Source: Aquimarina sp. (lineage in GTDB: Bacteria; Bacteroidota; Bacteroidia; Flavobacteriales; Flavobacteriaceae). Taken from it: 7,124 nucleotides of DNA. The translations under genes and the position numbers were made by a program. Below, piece by piece: positions 1 to 5,889 of this stretch. The stretch's first letter is position 1. Each line of letters begins with the position of its first letter. The notes beneath the pieces were generated by a model. That model was not told where the DNA came from, made no database searches, and was given only the letters and a program-made list of their open reading frames with translations. The DNA lies in NCBI GenBank assembly GCA_011524575.1, contig WTKB01000283.1:1-7124 (forward strand), read 5' to 3'.

Positions 1-32
1 ATTAACTTTTACACTGTAATCAATACAAAATT

Positions 33-98
33 AAAAAAGCCTTTTATAAAGTTCTCATTACAAATTTATTTATAGAACTTTATAAAAGGCTTTTTTTT
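33..98. terminator. Perfect 23-bp inverted repeat, probable bidirectional intrinsic terminator
   Basis: The arms at 33-55 and 74-96 are exact reverse complements over 23 bases, separated by an 18-base loop (56-73). The left arm begins with six A and the right arm ends in a run of eight T (91-98), so transcripts in either direction would form a hairpin followed by U. This is the classic form of a Rho-independent terminator shared by two genes. It probably ends a gene lying left of the window. It stops only 22 bases before the permease start, so the permease either starts transcription very close to its ATG or is transcribed through the hairpin. A small palindromic repeat element is the alternative. 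Confidence 0.7.
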
Positions 99-120
99 AT
101 CTACAAATTCTAAATATACA

Positions 121-2451
121 ATGCGTTTTTCTTTCTGGACTACTTTTGCTACTTTTTTATTACGTCATAGAGTTGCTTTTAGTGTGGCTTTATTAGCCTG
201 TACCGTTTTTATGGTGAGTCAATGGAAAAACATTCAATTCTCTTTCACAGAAGCGAACCTACTTCCTGATGATCATCCAGAAAATATCCTTTACAATAAA
301 TTTTTAGATCATTTTGGAGAAGAAGGTGTTGTAATGCTTGTTGGTGTGCAAGACAGCACGTTATTTTCTAAAGAAAAATTCAAAGCATGGAACACACTCT
401 TTGACACCATAGCTACGTTTAAAGAAGTAGATCAAGTACTATCATTTTCTAATGTAAAAACTCTTGTTAAAGATACTAAGCATAAACGTTTTGAATTTCA
501 AAATGTATTACAGAACCCATCAGATTCGATAACAAAAACCAACATTGAATCCTTTAAAAACACGCTATTTACCCAATTGCCATTTTATGAGAATATCCTG
601 TATAACTCTAAAAAAACAGCCGTTCAATCACTTATTTTTGTAAAACAAGAAATTGTAAATACGGAACTTCGAAGAGATTTTATACTTAAAAAAATAAATC
701 CGCTATTACTAAATTTTGAAAAATCACAGGCTATCGATCTTAAAATTTCGGGAATGCCCTATATAAGAACGCTCAACTCTCAAAATATCTTCCAAGAGAT
801 GCGTTTGTTTTTACTTGCAGCACTAGGAATTACCTCCTTTTTGTTCTTCTGTTTTTTTAGATCGTTTAGTGCTACATTGATCTCTATTGTTACCGTAGTT
901 ATTGGGGTATGCTGGGCTTTTGGATTTCTTGGACTCATGCACTATCAAATTACAGTACTTACAGCGGTAATTCCTCCGTTAATTATTGTTATAGGAATTC
1001 CAAACTGTGTATTTCTTATTAATAAATACCAACAAGAAGTACTGAAAAGTCAAGATAAAACACAGGCGCTAAGTTTAATGATCTCTAAAGTAGGTTATGC
1101 CACACTAATGACCAATGTGACAACAGCCATGGGTTTTGCCACCTTTATGTTGACATCTAGTACACTTCTTTATGAATTTGGGTGCATTGCGGCTTTAAGT
1201 ATATTAGGGCTTTTTGTATTGTGTATTTTAGTAGTACCTACACTATATAGTTTTATGCCTTTTCCAAAAACAGGACAACTAGAACATTTAAAAAGAGGCT
1301 GGCTTATTAAGCTTATAGAGCAAATGATTCATGTGGTAAATCATCACCGCTCAAAGGTATATATCATCACACTTTTACTTTTAATAATTAGTGGATATGG
1401 TGCTTCTAAAATGAAAGTTTCAGGAAGTATGTTAGATGAAATGTCTCGTAAAACTACCTTTTTTAAAGATATTTTATTTTATGAAAAAGAGTTTGGAGGG
1501 GTAATGCCTCTTGAAATTTTCATAGATACTAAAAAGGAAAAAGGAGCTTACAAATTAGCTTTTCTAAAAAAAATGGATCGTTTGGATAATTTCTTAAAAC
1601 GCACTCCGGAACTCACCTCTGGAAAATCCATTACTAATGCCGTTAAATTTGCAAAACAAGCCTATTATAAAGGGAATGCCAACTACTACAAACTACCCAG
1701 TAATCAAGAGCGTAACTTTATGAAGCCCTACTTAAATTCTTTTGAAGGTTCTGATACCAAAAGTTTGTTATCAAATTACATCGATCCTACAGGAAGGTAT
1801 GCACGAATATCTACGTATATGCAAGATATTGGTACAGAAAGGATGCAAATACTCGAAAAAGAAATACATGCCACCATTAAAGACATTTTCCCAAGTGACC
1901 GCTATGAAGTTCATCTTACAGGTAGGGCTTTACTTTTCCAAAAAGGAACAAATTACTTGGTTAAAAACCTCATACAATCGTTAGCATTAGCCGTATTACT
2001 TATTATAGTAATTATGCTTTCTATGTTCAAGTCTTGGCGAATGATTCTTGTTGCTTTATTACCTAATTTACTTCCGCTTTTAATTACTGCTGGACTCATG
2101 GGATATTTAGGCTTACCTATTAAACCCTCTACTATTTTAGTATTTAGTATCGCCTTTGGAATATCTGTAGATGACACCATTCACTTTTTAGCCAAATACA
2201 AACAAGAACTAGAAAAACATCCAAAAGAAATTGTACTGGCAGCACATAACGCCATTAAAGAAGTTGGACTAAGTATGTTTTATACCTCAACGATCTTATT
2301 TTTTGGTTTTGGTGTATTTTTACTCTCAGGATTTGGAGGCACGCAATCTCTTGGTGGACTAGTATCTGCAACATTATTTTTTGCCATGTTATCCAATCTC
2401 ATTCTTTTACCTACACTATTACTAAGCCGAAGTTTACGTTTAAGAATTTAA
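121..2451 (+). CDS. MMPL/RND-superfamily inner-membrane transporter
   Basis: This is a complete 776-residue permease of the RND superfamily (MMPL type), a family of proton-driven exporters of lipids, hydrophobic compounds or drugs. The duplicated RND layout is visible. Membrane segment 1 is near 14-34 and a periplasmic domain spans about 36-227, with the family motif LLPDDHP at 47-53. Segments 2-6 lie in about 228-379. Segment 7 is near 413-428, a second periplasmic domain spans about 430-612, and segments 8-12 lie in about 615-770. Segment 10 carries VDDTIHFLAKY (683-693), whose D684-D685 are the expected proton-relay acids. The matching place in segment 4 reads IPNCVFLINKY (293-303), with P294-N295 instead of acids. 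ATG 121 is the first possible ATG after the in-frame TAG at 73-75; no Shine-Dalgarno sequence is seen. No membrane-fusion or TolC-like partner lies nearby, and terminator-like hairpins flank the gene, so it is probably monocistronic. The substrate cannot be told from the sequence. Confidence 0.95.
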   Translation: MRFSFWTTFATFLLRHRVAFSVALLACTVFMVSQWKNIQFSFTEANLLPDDHPENILYNKFLDHFGEEGVVMLVGVQDSTLFSKEKFKAWNTLFDTIATFKEVDQVLSFSNVKTLVKDTKHKRFEFQNVLQNPSDSITKTNIESFKNTLFTQLPFYENILYNSKKTAVQSLIFVKQEIVNTELRRDFILKKINPLLLNFEKSQAIDLKISGMPYIRTLNSQNIFQEMRLFLLAALGITSFLFFCFFRSFSATLISIVTVVIGVCWAFGFLGLMHYQITVLTAVIPPLIIVIGIPNCVFLINKYQQEVLKSQDKTQALSLMISKVGYATLMTNVTTAMGFATFMLTSSTLLYEFGCIAALSILGLFVLCILVVPTLYSFMPFPKTGQLEHLKRGWLIKLIEQMIHVVNHHRSKVYIITLLLLIISGYGASKMKVSGSMLDEMSRKTTFFKDILFYEKEFGGVMPLEIFIDTKKEKGAYKLAFLKKMDRLDNFLKRTPELTSGKSITNAVKFAKQAYYKGNANYYKLPSNQERNFMKPYLNSFEGSDTKSLLSNYIDPTGRYARISTYMQDIGTERMQILEKEIHATIKDIFPSDRYEVHLTGRALLFQKGTNYLVKNLIQSLALAVLLIIVIMLSMFKSWRMILVALLPNLLPLLITAGLMGYLGLPIKPSTILVFSIAFGISVDDTIHFLAKYKQELEKHPKEIVLAAHNAIKEVGLSMFYTSTILFFGFGVFLLSGFGGTQSLGGLVSATLFFAMLSNLILLPTLLLSRSLRLRI

Positions 2452-2468
2452 ATCTAAAAATCCCAGCA

Positions 2469-2524
2469 TTTAAGACCTATGAGTTAATGCTTGTTTAAGA
2501 GCTTTCATAGTTAAACCATTTTTT
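2469..2524 (+). terminator. Possible intrinsic terminator after the permease gene
   Basis: An imperfect hairpin lies 17 bases after the permease stop. TTTAA (2469-2473) pairs with TTAAA (2511-2515) and CTATGA (2477-2482) pairs with TCATAG (2505-2510), with a 3-base bulge. Six T follow at 2519-2524. The stem is AT-rich and its loop is long, so this is a weak candidate. The 162-base gap and the following 90 bases of AT-rich leader also suggest that the next gene has its own promoter. No clear match to the Bacteroidota -33/-7 consensus (TTG, TAnnTTTG) was found there. Confidence 0.35.
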
Positions 2525-2613
2525 ATCAGTATACAACGAGTTATATCATCTTTTTTATAAAAAGTATTTGGTAGGTAATAATCAACATACTATCATAACA
2601 TAAAAATAAAAAA

Positions 2614-5600
2614 ATGGGCATAACTATTGATTTCAGAGATGAAAACATGGAGTATCACTTCATAGAAAGGGGTGCAAATTCACAATTAAATGGTTTTAGT
2701 CGGTTATATAGTATTGGTGCCATACGAAAAATAGAAGCAAGGACAGTAGTACCAGCTCACATACAACCAGGAGACCTTCACTTACATATAGGTCGAAATC
2801 GGAATTTAATAAACCAACAATTAAGAACTGGAGGGCAAATAGGCAATTCTCAATTAGGAGCAGAAGTAGCTAATAATACGAATCCTTTTTTGAGTTTCAT
2901 AGATCGTTTGTCTTGCAATATGTTTGGCTTAACAAACAGCACTATTGACGATGAACCCGTTAGTCAGAATCAACATGCAGCAAATACAGGTGCTCATAGT
3001 CAAGATCCATATCACGAACTAACTGAAGAATTGTTAGAGAATGTAGGATTTTCCTCCTCAAAATTAGTAGAAAGAAGTAAACTATATAATGGGGCATTAT
3101 CAGAAATGCCGAATGTTACTGGTGAAGGTGGAGATGTTTTAATACTCGAACGAGGCATTGATTCGCAAAGAGCACAAGAAATTTCAGGCTTTCTTACGGA
3201 AAGAGCTGAGGATCTCAGAGCTTTTACAACAGTTACACCCACCGTAGAAACAGAGCAACCCGTAGCACAACCCGTAGCACAACCCGAAAGACTATTAGCA
3301 GGAATAGAAGACGAACTCAATAGTTCTTTAGGTATTGGGGTATATCATACCGAAGGAGGATCTTCAGGAGTGATAGAACAAGTGAATACGGGCTTACTTG
3401 TTAGGTCTAGAAGAAATCAGGCATTTATACGTACTTTTAGAGACGGAACCGTTGATTTTGGAGGTAACGATCGGTTAATAAGTACACAACAACAGAGAAA
3501 TTGGCTACTACAAACAACTGATGTCCCTATATATTTTGCACGTTCTTATGATTTAACCCAATGTTATATAGGTACTGATAAAGACTATTTTTTATATGAA
3601 AATGTAAGAAAAGAAGTTGAATTAGATGCCTTATTAGAAGGTCCTTTAAACAGACATCTTTCTGGAGAATGTTCTTGTACGGTTTTATCTAGTCATGTCG
3701 ATGAAGCTTTTAGGGTACTAGGAGTAAAAAATAAAGAGTTTCAAGCTAATTATCTCATGGATATCACTTCAAAAATTGAAAACAATAAATTTATTCCAAT
3801 TAAAACAATTCGATCAACAAGAAATGAAGGCTTAACTCCAAAGCAATTAAAACAAAGAAATAAACGTGTAGGAGATAGTTTATTAGCACATCAACGTGAT
3901 AAATTTTTGAAAGGACATATTACACTACTTGAATATTTTGAAGAAGTTAAAATAGGTTTATATTTAAAAGGACTTTCAGGCACTAATGAAGGAAGAAGGT
4001 ATTGGATGCGTGAGCATAAAGAGATGACAGCTCTACTTGAAAAACGTAAAAAAAAAGTTGATGAAGGCTTGTTATACATCACCAAAAACCTAAGTCGTAA
4101 ACACTTAAACAATCACTCTTCTAACTATTTTAATATGGTATTAGAGCGAATTTTTTACAGAAATCAAGAAAAAAGAGCTTATGATTCTTTTGCTCCTCAA
4201 TCTGAAATTGTTTTAGATTATGTATCTCCTTTTACCTTACACACTGCTGATAAAGGAGTATTAATCAAGACGTATTGTACTGATAAAATTCCTGTGTGGG
4301 GAGATCTTGAATTTGAAGGACAAGGTAAAGGAGGAAAAGGATTTTATATGTTAATTTCTCCTAGTGGTGAAGAAATTTATATTGGAGAAGATAAAGACTA
4401 TTTCAAACAACATAACATTGAACTAACGGAGTCGTTAGATAAAGAATTATATCTAAAACTAACCTCTAAACTAAATACAGCTACAAGCTTAGATCCCAAA
4501 TCTATTATTGAAGATATTATTGATATCTATTCCCTTAAGAATACTACATTTATTGATAACTATAAAGCCCACTCAAAAAAAATAATAGAAAATTTTTTAG
4601 AAGAAAAAATAACTAAAGATTTAGAAAGCTTTTTAAATGAAATACCACAAATTATTGAAGGAAGAAAGTCTATTGATACTGTTCTTTTAGATATAGATCG
4701 TCATTTAAATGCAGAAGAAATCATAAATAATACCTATTGTGAACTGGTAATCAAAACTTTTAAAGAAAAGGTACAAGAACAACTGGTTTCAGAATATTTA
4801 AGCGATTTTCCTATACATATAGATAGTGTTATTAGAGGTGATGTCACCAAAGAACAATTACTAGAAGATTTAGAAAACCAAATAAAAAGTCATGGAGATA
4901 TACCACAAACAACTATTGAAAGAGCTAAAGAGGTTTTGTCACAGAAAATTGATGAGCGACAAGCAACTATAGCTAAATATGTGAATACCATTTCTCCACT
5001 AAGACATCTTACTGTTAGTGTAATTGCCGGTCATGTTTTAGAAAAGAATTTACATAAAGGCATAGATCAAGACTTTGATATTCCATCTCAAGATCGTGAG
5101 TTACTCAAAGTAGTACTATCAAAGTATATTAAAGAAAAGAAATCTCTCATTCAAAACCGTCTCAAAAAATATAACAATTTTATTATAGGAGTATTACGAG
5201 GAGATATGTCAATGGAGCGTGTATTACAAAGTATTATTCGATTAGAAGACCCACAAATGCCCTCTTTGGCGGTAGATTTCCCAAGTGCATCAAGGCAAAA
5301 CAAGACACAATCGGAAGAAAACTTACCGCTTTTATCTAATAAAGATTTACAATTACTCATACACGCATTCGAGAAAGAACATGATGTTTTAGCAAGAAGA
5401 ATAAAAGGATATTTAATGCCGTTTTTACCTCAAATGAAAAAAGTAATTACTTTAGGAAGCACAGGTTCTGAGAATTTCCAAAAAGAATTATCAAATTTAT
5501 TACACTCTTTTCGAGATGAATTTATTGAAAAAAATGATTTCCCTGACGATTTAAACTTACTTATTGTACAAACCATGAAAGGGATTATTAGAAATCAAAT

Positions 5601-5739
5601 TGAAAAACAAGTAAATCAAAATACATCAGAAATTAGAACAAATGCTGTAAGGAGAAATGTATTTGCTCTAGAGAGTTCTATAGGGCAAGAATTCAAAGAA
5701 GGGGTTCGTCGTAACCCTATACGACCTACAAAAATCTAA
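2614..5739 (+). CDS. Large protein of unknown function with duplicated YIGxDKDYF module and C-terminal helical repeats
   Basis: I do not recognise this complete 1041-residue protein. It has no signal peptide, no membrane segment and no type IX secretion C-terminal domain, so it is probably cytoplasmic or exported by a route that needs no N-terminal signal. Regions seen: a polar N-terminal part (1-210); a short QPVAQP tandem linker (215-224); a beta-looking module (260-350) containing YIGTDKDYF (318-326); a charged helical stretch (about 405-500); a second copy of the module (548-621) with YIGEDKDYF (589-597); then degenerate helical repeats of about 57-85 residues from about 670 to 980, marked by a conserved Gly at 683, 742, 806, 863 and 948; and a basic tail (about 1015-1041). 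The start is fixed by an in-frame TAA at 2596-2598 and an A-rich leader typical of Bacteroidota. The downstream minus-strand gene appears to share the helical repeat. Isolated EGGD, FGGN and HVDE strings hint faintly at deiminase-like enzymes, but this is not enough to assign an activity. A scaffold, effector or surface-system protein is equally possible. Confidence 0.88.
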   Translation: MGITIDFRDENMEYHFIERGANSQLNGFSRLYSIGAIRKIEARTVVPAHIQPGDLHLHIGRNRNLINQQLRTGGQIGNSQLGAEVANNTNPFLSFIDRLSCNMFGLTNSTIDDEPVSQNQHAANTGAHSQDPYHELTEELLENVGFSSSKLVERSKLYNGALSEMPNVTGEGGDVLILERGIDSQRAQEISGFLTERAEDLRAFTTVTPTVETEQPVAQPVAQPERLLAGIEDELNSSLGIGVYHTEGGSSGVIEQVNTGLLVRSRRNQAFIRTFRDGTVDFGGNDRLISTQQQRNWLLQTTDVPIYFARSYDLTQCYIGTDKDYFLYENVRKEVELDALLEGPLNRHLSGECSCTVLSSHVDEAFRVLGVKNKEFQANYLMDITSKIENNKFIPIKTIRSTRNEGLTPKQLKQRNKRVGDSLLAHQRDKFLKGHITLLEYFEEVKIGLYLKGLSGTNEGRRYWMREHKEMTALLEKRKKKVDEGLLYITKNLSRKHLNNHSSNYFNMVLERIFYRNQEKRAYDSFAPQSEIVLDYVSPFTLHTADKGVLIKTYCTDKIPVWGDLEFEGQGKGGKGFYMLISPSGEEIYIGEDKDYFKQHNIELTESLDKELYLKLTSKLNTATSLDPKSIIEDIIDIYSLKNTTFIDNYKAHSKKIIENFLEEKITKDLESFLNEIPQIIEGRKSIDTVLLDIDRHLNAEEIINNTYCELVIKTFKEKVQEQLVSEYLSDFPIHIDSVIRGDVTKEQLLEDLENQIKSHGDIPQTTIERAKEVLSQKIDERQATIAKYVNTISPLRHLTVSVIAGHVLEKNLHKGIDQDFDIPSQDRELLKVVLSKYIKEKKSLIQNRLKKYNNFIIGVLRGDMSMERVLQSIIRLEDPQMPSLAVDFPSASRQNKTQSEENLPLLSNKDLQLLIHAFEKEHDVLARRIKGYLMPFLPQMKKVITLGSTGSENFQKELSNLLHSFRDEFIEKNDFPDDLNLLIVQTMKGIIRNQIEKQVNQNTSEIRTNAVRRNVFALESSIGQEFKEGVRRNPIRPTKI
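3256..3286 (+). repeat. 12-bp tandem repeat inside the unknown gene (2.6 copies)
   Basis: The unit CAACCCGTAGCA occurs at 3256-3267 and 3268-3279, with a partial copy at 3280-3286. The copies are identical at the DNA level and keep the reading frame, giving a QPVAQPVAQP stretch at residues 215-224. Identical copies suggest a recent slippage event in a proline-rich linker between the N-terminal part and the first YIG module. Confidence 0.85.
3391..3663 (+). repeat. YIGxDKDYF module, copy A (protein repeat)
   Basis: Residues 260-350 of the large unknown protein. The copy opens with GLLVRS (260-265), passes a DG-rich turn with FGGN (282-285) and Y307-x3-S311, and reaches YIGTDKDYF (318-326), followed by a short helix ending near L349. 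It aligns without gaps to copy B from Y307 onward (Y307 to Y578, S311 to S582, Y318 to Y589, and Leu positions in the helix). The third bases of shared codons differ (ATA/ATT, GGT/GGA, TTT/TTC). This indicates an old duplication held by selection on the protein. Confidence 0.6.
4255..4476 (+). repeat. YIGxDKDYF module, copy B (protein repeat)
   Basis: Residues 548-621 of the large unknown protein. The copy opens with GVLIKT (548-553), matching GLLVRS of copy A. It continues through WGDLEFEG (562-569) and a glycine/lysine-rich loop (569-576), and reaches YIGEDKDYF (589-597) with an amphipathic helix after it. It is shorter than copy A by about 17 residues between the opening strand and Y578. 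The likely fold is a small beta sheet capped by a helix; this is inference from the alternation of hydrophobic residues. Confidence 0.6.
4621..5553 (+). repeat. Degenerate helical repeat array (about 60 residues per unit) in the unknown protein
   Basis: Residues about 670-980 contain five units of a helix-rich repeat. The best-conserved segments are IIEGRKSIDTVLLDI (680-694), VIRGDVTKEQLLEDLENQI (739-757), VIAGHVLEKNLHKGI (803-817), VLRGDMSMERVLQSI (860-874) and a weak ITLGSTGSENFQKEL (945-959). The Gly spacing is 59, 64, 57 and 85 residues. Each core is preceded by an aromatic-containing helix of the type YL-x-x-F/I-P and followed by a charged helix. A possible outlying unit is LKGHITLLEYFEEV (432-445). 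The arrangement resembles alpha-solenoid or helical-bundle repeats, but I recognise no named repeat family. Confidence 0.5.
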
Positions 5740-5825
5740 GAGCTTGTTTAAAGGCAATACAAACCCTAATTTTTAAAACTTACACAGATTTTGGGATAGT
5801 GTCGATAGTATCAAGGAGTAACAAA

Positions 5826-5858
5826 GAAAGCACTCTTTTAGTTAAAAAGAGTACTTTC
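5826..5858. terminator. Convergent intergenic hairpin, possible bidirectional terminator
   Basis: Arms 5826-5839 and 5845-5858 pair over 14 positions with a single mismatch around a 5-base loop. The hairpin sits between two convergent genes, where a shared terminator is expected. The inner parts of the arms are A and T runs. No long T-tract follows on the plus strand, and only a loose T-rich stretch follows on the minus strand, so termination strength is uncertain. The rest of 5740-5889 shows nothing further. Confidence 0.5.
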
Positions 5859-5889
5859 AAAATTTGACAGTTCAGCATACCACCTAGTA

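Noticed and set aside
61..68. Minus-strand TAAATTTG, a match to the Bacteroidota -7 promoter element TAnnTTTG
   Set aside because: It lies in the hairpin loop and no TTG is found at the usual 17-20 base spacing upstream on that strand.
1742..1984. 80-residue open frame on the plus strand inside the permease gene
   Set aside because: It lies wholly within a well-supported RND transporter in another frame, with a Lys/Tyr-rich composition and no initiation signal.
1953..2180. 75-residue open frame antisense to the permease gene
   Set aside because: It is an antisense shadow of the conserved segments 8-10 of the permease, with no independent support.
3012..3320. 102-residue open frame antisense to the large unknown gene
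   Set aside because: It is Ser- and Cys-rich, and its repeated CATG-type peptide comes only from the 12-bp repeat read backwards; it is a shadow.
3670..3678. CxC pair (C353, C355) in the large unknown protein as a possible metal site
   Set aside because: No second Cys/His pair with zinc-ribbon-like spacing is present, so there is no support for a metal-binding domain.
3891..4112. 73-residue open frame antisense to the large unknown gene
   Set aside because: Antisense shadow of a Lys-rich helical region; composition is not protein-like.
5151..5360. 69-residue open frame antisense to the large unknown gene
   Set aside because: Antisense shadow with no leader or recognisable content.
2489..5751. 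10-bp direct repeat GCTTGTTTAA at 2489-2498 and 5742-5751, bracketing the large unknown gene
   Set aside because: It could suggest an insertion boundary, but a 10-mer of this AT-rich composition can recur by chance in 7 kb, and there are no terminal inverted repeats or transposase.
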